This document shows, one piece after another, positions 50,427 through 61,253 of a DNA stretch of 64,000 nucleotides; positions within the stretch are counted from its first letter, which is position 1, and each line of letters begins with the position of its first letter. Below the pieces are notes generated by a model that was not told the origin of the DNA, ran no database searches, and saw only the letters and a program-made list of their open reading frames with translations. This DNA comes from Antrodiella citrinella (Eukaryota; Basidiomycota; Agaricomycetes; Polyporales; Steccherinaceae): NCBI GenBank assembly GCA_004802725.1, contig SGPM01000101.1, forward strand, positions 16,867 to 80,866, given 5' to 3'. Made by a program: the position numbers and the translations under genes.

Positions 50427-52161
50427 ATGTTTTCAAGTCGGTCCAAGCCACGTATCGTGCCCGACTATCAACTCTATGCAGAGTGAGTTCCAGAGCTATC
50501 GTATCAATTCGGCGCTAAACGTTGTTGACCACGCATAGTCAGATGTTTAATCTGGGATATGGAATTGCTTTGTGGTAATTCTGAACGATTGTATATTTGA
50601 GCACATTTAATGACTATCTTTCACAGGCAACCAGCACCCTTGCCTTATTACGACAAAGTCAAGATAGGTGACGTTGGATATGTCAGAGGAGGACACTTCC
50701 ATCTTCTGTTCAGCGCAGGCTGCCCACTTGGCGATCGGGAGCTAGGGAGAGACGTACCCCTCGATTTCCGCCCTCTCGATCCGTTGTCTCTCTCGGTAGT
50801 ATCAGGTCAACCCCGCAAGCCTGGGGCACTTGCAACGAGAAGTATCAGAGTAATTGGTGGTGAGACTGGAGTCTCGGTGGATATGTACGTCTCTGAAATT
50901 TGTCGTATGCAGCCTTCTGACTGATCCCATTCTTTCGACTGTCCACAGACCTGCCGTCTCCACGTCGGTTTCGGCTACTTACAAGTTTGAGTCTACGACG
51001 AAGGAAGGTGCAGTGCTTATGACGAAGAGTCCCACCACCCGAAACGACGCACAACGCATCCAATTTTTCCGGGACTACATTCTGGAGAACTTGAGGTCTT
51101 GGGTAGCTTTTGCTAATGGTCCTACTCAGGGCCACGGCGTTGCGGCTGAAGAAATCATCCTCGTTACAGGATGTGACTTGACACATGATTTCGCCATGAT
51201 TGCATTCTCGCAGGCAGGTGGCCATCTTGCAATGGGTTTCGATGCTGGCGCGGCCAATGTGGCATCACTCGGTGTGTCGGCATGGGGCCACTGGCGCTGC
51301 GATTTTCCGGTGTTTGAGAACTGGGGCCCACAAGACACGGCGATAGATGCGGACTCGTCAGAAAACAGCGCGGACTCTGCCAGTGGTCAAGACTCGTACA
51401 AACAGTGTATGTTTGTGAGAGGATTCCGAATATACACCGTAGCCAAAGTCATGCGCACAGTCGTGAAGGCAGGTGCCGGACCTCACGACTTGGGACCTGG
51501 CGACAGAGATAACGTGGACGACACATCACTTTCATTCGCATCTGACTCTGAAGAATCATCTGAGGCTGTTGACGTGTCGTCCCCAGCAAGCGGCAGAAAC
51601 GATACATGGCAGGTAACAACAATCACTACATCCAAGGTAAGTTTTTCATCCCTTCAGATTGCCAATGCTCAATCGCTGTCCGAATCAGTTTCGAGATCCC
51701 CTGCTTGCGATCGCTCGCTACATTTTCGAGGTGTGCAAAGTCAGGTGTCTGTTCACGAACCAGAATCTTAAGCACGTTTTCCCACCTTTTAGCGATCGAG
51801 CGCGGAGCTTGCTTGCGTCCATGATATGGATTATGCGTGGCTACTCAGAGGAAGACAGGAGGAAAATGTCGATGTCTCAGGCATATATTCTCTTCTCACT
51901 CTTCTTGCACCAAGTGTGTCCAAAGGCATCCAGGGTGGTATGTTTACAGCCTGTTTTTATTGTAGCTCAGCTGCTGACCTGCGAATATGCAAATGACCCA
52001 CAGTTGCCTTTCTCGATATTCAGATGGATGCTCATGATATAAGGGAATATCTTGATCATGACATCGAGTCTGGTCCGTCTAGATCGGATTCGGAGGTCGA
52101 AAGGCATCGCGTAAAAGTATCCGACTCAGGCAAGGTGGTTAGTCGCATCTACATCTATTGA
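50427..52161 (+). CDS. copy 2 of uncharacterised agaricomycete family, C-terminally short
   Basis: Intact paralogue of the preceding pseudogene. The start ATG at 50427 gives MFSSRSKPRIVPDYQLYAD. Introns of 50-60 nt then give QMFNLGYGIALWQPAPLPYY, DKVKIGDVGYVRGGHFHLLF, SGQPRKPGALATRSI, STTKEGAVLMTKSPTT, RDYILENLRSWVAFA, AEEIILVTGCDLTHDFAMIA, GFDAGAANVASLGVSAWGHW, KQCMFVRGFRIYTVAKV, FRDPLLAIARYIFE and ELACVHDMDYAWLL, ending IAFLDIQMDAHDIREYLDH and an acidic tail. Unspliced, the frame stops at 52161 (SRIYIY). It lacks the C-terminal GTDCTW and FGEYGCF parts seen in copy 1, so it is truncated relative to it. There is no signal peptide or catalytic motif. Function unknown. The truncated end abuts the Zn2Cys6 gene and may be spliced to it. 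Confidence 0.7.
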
Positions 52162-52273
52162 CTGGCAGGCTGATCAAGGCTCACATTAATTATTTGCGTT
52201 GATACTACTTTAGACGGCCGCAACAGGTTTCGAGTCGCGACAATTGACCGGTGATGCATGCATAGACGATGAT

Positions 52274-55200
52274 ATGGATTTGACGAATGCAACTTCGCGC
52301 CTTTCGAACACGAACGATGCAATGCACAAAGTACCAGTCGGGGTGCAACATCCCGTGGGAACCAGATCGTCTCATGACCCACAATTCGAATCGAAAACAC
52401 TCGCCAAGGCCAAAGTGTGAGTCCGATAATTGTCACACATACAGTGCTTACCACAATGAGTTATTCTGGTGCAGATCGGGTGCATGTGCACGTTGCAAGA
52501 CTTTGAAGGTATACCGTTCGTTGAAAAGTGTATCGAAGTACACAATTCACTCTTTACCAGGTCAAATGCGAATTCAGCGATGGCGACATCTGCAAGCGCT
52601 GCCTAGCGGCGGGGAACCATCACTGCGTCATTCCGGGAATGTGAGCTTTCAAAGTTCCATGCTGTATACATTAGTACCCGAGATGCTGACACATATGTGA
52701 CGATGTAGAACCAGTAGGCATCTGTTGGATCAAATCCGTGAACAAGCCACCCGCATTGAAGAGCTTATGAAGCAGTTAGAAGAAGCGAACATGAAAGCCA
52801 ACGCACAGACCACCCGCGCGCTGTCCTCAGCTAGCACGCTAGTAGGGGACTACACTAGTGATAGCAACACGGTCTACGACCAGACCTTGCTGTCTCCAGA
52901 CGTCATGGATTGGATCGTCGGAGCTCGCGAGTCCCTCCAGCAATTTGGTGGTTACATTAACATGGGAGGCTCTGATTCGCCCAAGACTCGGGTTTTAGAA
53001 CTTGAAGAAGCTGATCACCTGAAAAGTCCCTTGCAATTTGCCATCCAGGAGGTAAACGATGTCAAATTCGGCTACGGCGCTGGTGCATACACTCACGGCG
53101 GCAAGGGCAAGGCGATACACGAGCGTACTAAATCCCGCAACCATTCTGAGGTGCCGGTGAATAGCTATGGGAGAGGCTCAGTGGTCGCAGCCATGCCAAT
53201 TGATTTTATGGCGAGGTCGACATTCAAGTCGACGAACGAAACGTACGGAGCCAACAAATCGCTGAGCACAGTGGACGAGGAAGAGGAAGGAACTGATCAA
53301 GATCAAGGTCTCGGCAACGAGTGGGTCGAGCATCGTGAGTCCTTTGAACCTTTGTGCTAGGTTTTGGTGGCTCAACATCGAATAGTTTTCCCGAAGCGTC
53401 TTCTAAACCGTAATGAAGGGGATCAGCACCTCCTCCTTTCGAATGGCATAGTAACACCGAATGAAGTCGAAAGTCTGTTCACTATGTTGGTACTCCGTTT
53501 TCAATGCTAGGATATATGTATTGGCTGACCTCTGGTTTCCTCTAGCTACTGGAATTACATGAACTTGTCGACTAACTTACTGGACCCTGAGCTGTACACT
53601 CCACAAGCCACATATTGGAGAAGTCCTTTTCTCTTCACAGTTGGTAAGTAGCATACTTTTTGTGCACAAATACCGGTCCCTCTTACGGTGATCAGTATGT
53701 GCGGTGGCCTCCAGGTTTTATACTGTCCGGCCGGCTCTGTATCAACAGGCTATGCATTATGCACAATTGGCCGCTGGTACTGCATTGATTGATGGAAGAC
53801 ACAATGTCGAAACAGTTCAAGCTTACACATTACTGATGCTATACCCGGTTCCATGCCACCGGTGGCGGGAAGGACGAACATGGATCTATCTAGGATTAGC
53901 TATCCGGTAAGCTTATCATCTTCACGTATGGCTACCTGTTCGAATCCGCGTCCCCGAGAACTCGTAATATCTTAGCATCTGATATATCGTCCACAGGATC
54001 GCCATGTCTTTAGGTCTCGATGAACCCAACTCTATGAAGCCCAAGAACGAGCAGCACGCGCGTGAACTGCTCAACCGTACTCGTACTTGGCTCGCTGTTT
54101 TCAACTTTGATCGCTCCATAGGATCCCTATACGGCAAGCCCCCCGCCATTAGCAATACCAACTACCTCGCTGTCCACTCTGACAAATGGTGGAACAACTC
54201 TCCGTACAATACGGGTTTCGATGTCCACGTCGCTGCCCACAACGCAGGCCTCAGGGTTCTCGCCGACTTCTGGTCGAAGGTCCATAGTAACTCGAACAAT
54301 CCGACAGGCTTAAATGAAGTATGATCGAATAGCTACATGCCGGTCACGTATCAGAAATGACTGAAATCACGCTTACTTTAGAATTTGGACATTGCTCACG
54401 TCGCAAGTGATACCGACGACGCTTTGGCCCGCTTATGGGAGACATGGACTAGTATCCTGACACGTCAGAATGTCTCCAAGGACGCACAATATAAATTCCG
54501 CAATGGTCTACTCCGCTTGACGTACAGCTACGCGCGCCTGACGACGCTTTCCTTCGGATTCCAGTATGGTTTCGCCCAAAGAACTCACGGTACCGGTGCC
54601 TCCGAAAGCATGCTATGGCGGGTGAATACTAGTGATGTTGTCCTTTGTTCGTCTGATTACTAACATTCGAGCTGACAGTGCACTCGAGCTGCAAAAGACG
54701 TTTTGTATGCTTATATGGACGAGATTGCAACAGTCGAACACAGTATGTACTTTTGCGCGTATAACGTTGCAATAGCTTACCGTGTACGCAGAAATCTACG
54801 TGCGTCACGGTCCAGACTCACAGAGTATCTTCGTGACTTTCGCAAGCACTTTCTTGATAAAGGTCAGCAAATTGTGTGAAATTATCCGTGGATATAGTTC
54901 TGACGGTTTATTGTAGTTGCTACAACCCCAATATGCTCCCTTGGTTACCAGAGACTCCCGTATTGAGATCCGAGAGTTGATTGGTCGCCTCATCAGCGTA
55001 ATGCAAGAAATCGCAGCGGACGACCGCCATTGTCCCATGCTGTATGCCAGATTCCTCACAAGTTTGTTGGCGACATCCACAGCCAGTGTTGATTATGATC
55101 ATAACGAGGGGCCGAAAGGGGACGCTGAGTCGGAGGCTCCAACTCCCAAACGTGCTAAGCTAGACGACGGGTCTTTTATAGAGCGATTCGTAGGCTCGAA

Positions 55201-55510
55201 CCCAGTCAGTGCAAGTCCCTCTCCATTACAAGCGTCCCAGGTAGACGAACAGAGACAGGGTACCACGGGAGGCGAACAGGATGAGCACTGGCAGTTGCCT
55301 CCGACTCCACCGTTCCATGACTACGACTATTCAAGTGCGCCTTTGCCTATGGAACAAGAGTTTCTGAGTTCTATGCAGAGCTTGATAGATCCTGCATCTG
55401 TCGAGACCCATGATATCATGCACGGTGGGTTTTCTTCCATCGCTAGTTGTGAATGGGTACTGAACCGAACATATCTGCTAGGCTTCCAGTGGATGCACGT
55501 TGACCCGTGA
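52274..55510 (+). CDS. Zn(II)2Cys6 transcription factor with fungal_trans domain
   Basis: Nuclear DNA-binding regulator. A first ATG at 52274 (MDLTNATSRL) opens a short N-terminus. Introns lead to the binuclear zinc cluster GACARCKTLKVKCEFSDGDI, then CKRCLAAGNHHC, with all six Cys. A coiled coil follows directly (LLDQIREQATRIEELMKQ); the Arg/Lys linker usual between them is missing. Then MDWIVGARESLQQFGGYI, an acidic linker, and the fungal-specific regulatory domain: YWNYMNLSTNLLDPELYTPQ, TYWRSPFLFTVVCAVASRFY, NVETVQAYTLLMLYPVPCHR, WIYLGLAIRIAMSLGLDEPN, LLNRTRTWLAVFNFDRSIGS, LYGKPPAISNTNYLAVHSDK and HGPDSQSIFVTFASTFL. The C-terminus carries a basic TPKRAKLDD patch and an acidic/Pro-rich possible activation region, ending GFQWMHVDP. 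Targets unknown. The region upstream of 52274 stays open in frame to an acceptor that could join it to copy 2. Confidence 0.85.
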
Positions 55511-57993
55511 ACCAAATGCAATGACAACTTCCAATGTACTGTACAGAAAGACATACACGGCTCGCTCGGGAGCACCGTGACTCTTGCCTTCATTCTCTCC
55601 GCCGTATATGCTCTCTCCTAGAGATGACTCGGGCACGGCTATAAAGCGGTAGCTTCGCCATATCAAGCGGTCTAACCCTAGCTGCAACCGTCTCACTGTA
55701 AACTGTACAAACCACCAGTCTAATTCCTTGATAGTCCTATTCAAACATCAGGATTCGAGTCGCAAGGGCCAGTGACGCTTGATGCAGCAGGGTTCTCCAG
55801 TGAGGTCTCAGTCTGAGGACGGAGCGAGCTGAATGTCGCAGCTGGTAGTTACAGAGGGTTCGCGGAACCTGGAATAGCAACATCGTTTGAACCGTTCGCG
55901 CAATGGAAAAACGACCTGCAAAGGCCGGCGGGGCAGTCCTTGAGCATCGTACGCATTCACAAACTGGAGGTGGCATTGCGTTCTCAAAAGTCGAGTGTGT
56001 CCTCTTCGCACTGTACATTTGCTTACTCGCTATGCGCTTGACACGTCGTATTGCACTTGCTATTATTCTGTGCACAGTGGAGTCCGTTGTCCAGATCTCG
56101 ACAGTCTAGTCCTGGTAATGCATAGTAGGGTCCGCGCACGTGCATTCACATTCACGTGTGTGCGTATGAGAATTCGAAGACATTGCGATCTGCGCATGTC
56201 AACATGTTGGCGCCATTGGTCTTTGGCTTGGCGTGTTGGTGCAAGTTCGTGTGCTTATATGGCAGCACGGTAGCAGCCTGCGATCCTAATGTGAATGAAG
56301 AAGGTGATATCTGCTGGAGGACGGGCGGATGAACATGCTGTGCGTACCGTATCTAAGAAGACCTCTGTTATCCTCAGGCTTCCAGCCGCGGCGGCGATGA
56401 TAGGTAGACACGCATAACGAGAAGCAAAGGGCGGATCCGGACACGGGGTCTGGCCAGCCTTTGCTTCCAGAGCGCAGACGAAAAAGCATCTTCGAAGTTC
56501 GAATTCGAGCTCAGTGCAGGTTGTCATCCCGTCACTCTGATACGCAGATCCCACGTCAGGGATCCGGAATACGTTTATGATCGACATATCCGCACTTTGT
56601 CTTGTCGTGGTGAGGCTATGAGCGGACGCGAGGAACGTTGCGGATGCTGTGGTACCTTCCTGCTGTGATATGCATGGAGAGGCCGTTAGACGATCCAGGG
56701 AGTAGAGATGTGGGCGAGTCTAGGTGGAGAAAGGGTTCAGTCGTGTCCTGACAGGCGTCCGAGCACCGTCCGAACCTCGCGTCGACGCGACTTTCACCTG
56801 CAATGTGGGTCGGCAACATTGGCGTAACAATGACTACGCAAGGGACAGTAACATGAATAACATAAGATGATACTGCCCTCTGCATTTCGCCAAATGCGTC
56901 CCTCCATGTGGGTCGTAGCCATACTCTTTCTTCTCTTCCGAACCCCCCCTGGGCAAATAAGGCGTCGAATGATGGTGCAGGACTTCGAAATGATGGTTTG
57001 GAATGAATTTTCTGGGCGGGTGACAGTACCGCGCGGTAGCTCGCATCTGGCTGACTCGTACATAATGGCATCTGTTACAACAAGGGACCTCATATCAAGA
57101 ACTGAACCTAGGTCCTTGCGCTGTGGCGGAAAGGGGAGGTCATATGGACTTGTGATGAATCTGAACTGAGTAGTGGGCAAGTGGAGGCTCGTTATGGGGA
57201 TGTGGGGAAGGAGGGGTCACAAGAGAGGGCAGCGCCTAGATTTCCGATGGGATTCAGATGAAATCAGGTTTTGCTCTCGACTCTCACCACCTCCAGGACA
57301 CAAGACGCAAGAACAAGACGTGGAAACCTATTCGTTATTTCTTTCGTATGTTTTGCATGTCCAGACTCCTAGCCGTTCACACGGCGAGAGAAGCGTGGTG
57401 ACTTCTATTTCTGTGAGCTGGCAAACGCCGGGTCGCCACAAAGGCTCAGGCTACGACCTCATCCCGCCCTTCCGGGTCAATAGCGGAAGGAGCTCCGGAC
57501 CTCTTTGCGACCACCAGTTCCGCCTGGCAGCTGGGGGGGGCTTGCTTCGGATATACAGTCGTCACTGACGATCTTCGCATCGCAGGTCTGCAAGAGCGCA
57601 AGGAGGTCGAGCGCGACGACGAGGATGAGGGTATAGTAGCCGGCGGGTGTCAGTGGAGAGCCGGGGGCCAAGCGAGTGGAAGGGAAAAGGTCCGAATCTG
57701 GCGATCTTGAGAGTGTCGAGCTGGGTCACGCTGCTCTTCAGAGATGCTTCGTCTCGCTGTGCTGCTTCTTTATAACGCACATCCGCCGCATCAATGGCTC
57801 GCCTTTCCTCTCCTCCCTCTTTGCCACTGCATTCTCCCCCTCCAGGACACCTGCCACGCCCCAAACATACCATTTGACTTCCTCTGTCACGTCCTGAGAA
57901 CAATCAGTGCTCATTGGGCTCCTTACTTCCTCAGCCCCGAGCATTATAAACAGGTTCAACTTCAAACACGCTTTCCACCCTCCGTACGTCTCC
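55511..57993. other. 2.5-kb gene-free stretch
   Basis: No exon of a recognisable protein is seen on either strand. Frames of 100-150 codons around 56616-57180 and 57562-58121 overlap each other on both strands and lack family features. The last 200 bases are pyrimidine-rich and probably form the leader of the gene starting at 57994. A non-coding transcript is possible but not shown. Confidence 0.4.
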
Positions 57994-60751
57994 ATGAACT
58001 TTCTCAGCATGGACGAAAGTTCGTCACGTTCACCGGCACTGACTCGCTTGTCTACTAGTGCTCGCCGTGCTAAATTTACGTTCTTCGTCGGACCCAGGAA
58101 GTCCATCGTCGTCCGCTCCACCAGTACCCGCCGTCATTCGACTCATCGAAGGTCGAGCATAATCGCCAACAAACGACATAGCAGGTTACATACGCCGAAC
58201 GTACAGGTAAGTCTGCAGCCTCGATCGCGTCGCGGAACCTGTCTGACCAACCCCCTCCATAGAACACTGCTCCGGAGCCAAATTCTATCGATCGTCCACC
58301 GTCGCCTCTGAGGTGAGTAATTTGGAAACCTTATCATTTTCCTTTCGACCCCTCTGTGTCGACTACGATGTGGCGCATTCCTGCCCATATTATTCCTGCT
58401 GTTATAATGCTCAATGTTTCACGGAATCCCACCGTGAATTTTTGTTGATTACCATGTTTTCGATTTTTCTTTGCCACATAGACTAACGCCCAAATTATAG
58501 ATCCCATACGCTACCTACCACTCGCATAATCATGGGTAAAGATTCGGCACTACCACCTCTCCCGATCGAAGCCAACGAGACGCCTGAACAAGAAGCTACC
58601 CAGCCCAGCAAAGGGATTTTCAAACGCTTCACAACGCGCATCCGCTCGCCATCAACATCCAACAATGCTGGGCAACCAACCGCGTCGTCATCTCGTAATC
58701 CCCCAGCGGATGCCACTGATGGTGGCAAGCGCAAGAAGTCGACGATGAAGCTACCAACGCTACCCTCCATACCCAAGGCGCACACACCTGTTGCCGTGAA
58801 TTCTTTCTCGTCTCCCGAACTCCGGCAACAGGCGTTACGTGAACGAGGCCTTTTGCCTGCTGTGCCGAGGGCGTACAGGGATGAGCATGGGTACATGCTT
58901 CCCCTGAGCGAGCAGGAAGCGGTGATCGACAATCGGCGCTCTGTGGTCGTGCAAGAGCCCCGACGGAGCAACGGGGACGAAGAGGTGGAGAGCGAGGCGA
59001 CTCGGATTCGCGAAGCCTGGTTGCTCAAGAATAGCCAGGCGTCTGCCATCGCTACGCAAATCTCTTCCTCCCCTTCCCCGACGGACGAGCAGGACGAGCC
59101 GACGCAACAGGAAGAAGACCAGGCGCTGCAACACCAACGGAATAAGGGCAGCATATCTGCAAGTGAACGTGCGTTTGCACTCGCTGCTACCGACAACAGT
59201 ATGGTAATAGGTATTCAACAGTCTCCACGGCTTGGGACTTTCGTGGAAGCTCACAGTCCCACGCTGCCGTCCCCAATTCCGATTACGATCGATATCTCAC
59301 CGCTGTCCCCCCAGCACCAAGAGGAATTGGACGGCAGCAGCAGCAACAACAACAACAACAACAACAACAACAACGACAGCAAGACTCGTACTTCGATTGG
59401 GAGTACGACGTCTATGGTGGCACCCCACGAAGTGCCCCTGCCGGACTCCCTGATCCCTCCGCTCGACGATGAACCGAGGAGTCCAACGCCGGAGGCTGTC
59501 GAGAAAGTGGCGAGGTGGCTCATGAGTCCGGCAGAGCCGTCGCCGAACGAGTATGCCACGGCGCCATCGTCACCGTGGCTGTCGGTATCTCCTCCTGCTT
59601 CTCGTCCTCAGTCTCCGCCCACTGCGTCTGGATCAAATACGCTGCATATGATCGTCGAAGACGATCCTTCCTCTTCCGCCCAATCCACTCTCAAGTCTCC
59701 ATCACCGTCAAAGTCAAAACCCAGTCCTATCGCTCTGACTGGGACCGCCCTCACCTTCTCCACCTCTCTCTCGGTCCCTCCCACTGCCATTCCCCTCGCC
59801 CTTCCCTCACCGCCATTCGAAGAGCCCCGATCGCCACGCAGCCCAACGCTGACGATCTCCATCACGCGTCCCGAGGCCGGAGCATGACTGGCCCGTCCAC
59901 TCGCGGTGCGATCTCTTTAGCACCCAGCGCGAGCACGAGCAGCGGGGGGAGCAGCCGAGTCCCTGCGCTCTCGCCTACGCGAACGACGGCGTCGAGTATC
60001 ACGGCGTCGGAGGTGCCGCCGACGCCGACTGGGACGGGCACGATGAGTTTCGCTAGGGGGTTGGGGTTGGGTGACGTTGGGCCGAAGGGCCAGAGTGTAC
60101 GGGGTGAGGCGCAGAAGCCTGTGGCGGAGGTTATTGTGGAGGGGCCGGAGGGGAGTGTGAGCGAGTATGGGACTGCGGAGGAGGTGACGGAGAAGGAGGT
60201 TGGGATGTTGGGGACGACGCCGAGGGCAAGACCGATGAGACACGTTACGGATCCGGTCGTGTCGCGGGAGAGGAGGAAGAGCATCACGTTTGGGCTGTTT
60301 GGGAGGGGAAGTAGTGGGCCAGCTGATAGCGAGGTACGCTTTTCTTCGTCGGTATATGCGCATACAGTCAACTGATTTTGCTTCGTTTGTGTAGTCACCA
60401 CGCATCCTGTCGCCGAAACCCATGCGCTCAATGTCGAACCTCCGACGGAGTGTCACAGGGACGTTCACATCTAAATTGCGTCCCAAGTCTACGCTGGTGG
60501 TGAACACGTCTGGGAAACCCGACTTCGCGCACCTCCCGCCCTCGCCCTCCCTCAGCCCTGCCTTACGTGCTACTTCGCCCCAACCAGCGAACGAGATGCC
60601 TGGGTCGCGGTCCTCGCAGCAGCAGGGACTGAGGCCGAGGCAGCCTCTGAGCCCGACGATACATAATCGTGGGAGTATTCTGATGTCGACGAAGCATATT
60701 GTGGATGATGAGAGTCGGCGGTTGAGTGAGATGGCGTTCTTGGATTTCTAG
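57994..60751 (+). CDS. Ser/Pro-rich disordered protein of unknown function
   Basis: I do not recognise a family. The ATG at 57994 (MNFLSMDESSSRSPALTRL) begins two short basic exons, 57994-58206 and 58263-58312. These splice in frame at 58501 to the long exon, which also has an internal ATG at 58532 (MGKDSALPPLPIEANETPEQ) that could be the real start. The product is rich in Ser, Pro and Arg. It has KGIFKRFTTRIRSPS, a helix-forming SSPELRQQALRERGLLPAVP, a stretch of ten Asn and many SP sites. A last exon (60395-60751) gives SPRILSPKPMRSMSNLRRS and ends MAFLDF. Around 59780-59890 the long frame stops (ITRPEAGA) while the next frame continues (MTGPSTRGAISLAP). A 68-nt intron, 59779-59846 or so, would fit the phase; an indel is the alternative. 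Could be a cytoskeletal or polarity adaptor; not supported. Confidence 0.6.
59335..59373 (+). repeat. CAG/CAA-CAAC microsatellite (Ser-Asn run)
   Basis: An AGC repeat changes into an AAC repeat of about ten units. In the gene's frame this codes for three Ser followed by about ten Asn. It is likely to vary in length between strains. Confidence 0.85.
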
Positions 60752-61253
60752 TTTCTTTTCGTTTGTGCTCAGTGTCCAATATCCGTCATCCCGTTTGCTT
60801 CATACCCCAACCACCACCACCGTTCGCTTTGCATTCCATGTTCACTTTTGTAATTCGTAGGGGAGGAGTTCTCTCTCGTTCACATTCGTTCTCGCAGCAT
60901 GCATCTTTCGTCTCTCGTCCTTTCAACATCATCATCCCGTTTCCTGACTTATTGCACGACCACGACACCCCACAACACCCCTTGTACTACATCTCTATAC
61001 CCTACTCTCTCTTTCTCTCTCTCTCCGTCTGTGTAGTATTCCTACTTAGAGCATAACAGCTATAATGCACTCTCTGTGATGGCTACATGGCACACGACCG
61101 AGTTGCTCCTCGCGACTGCCCATTATTGAAGCGCCCATAATATTACAGTTAGCCGGCGGTCCGATGCAGGTCCGACGGTGCAGGGTCGCCACCGTTTACT
61201 CGCCACAACGCACAGCACACCCCAAACACACACTCTCACTTGCCAGCACGAAG
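60752..61253. other. intergenic with CT-rich tract
   Basis: This 502-bp stretch lies between two plus-strand genes. It includes a CT microsatellite at about 61005-61025 (CTCTCTCTTTCTCTCTCTCT). Such pyrimidine tracts often precede fungal transcription start sites, so it may be part of the BTB gene promoter. Confidence 0.45.

Noticed and set aside
58495..59196. 233-codon minus-strand open frame
   Set aside because: It lies opposite the Ser/Pro-rich coding exon; its Ser/Cys-rich composition is the mirror of that sequence and it has no family features.
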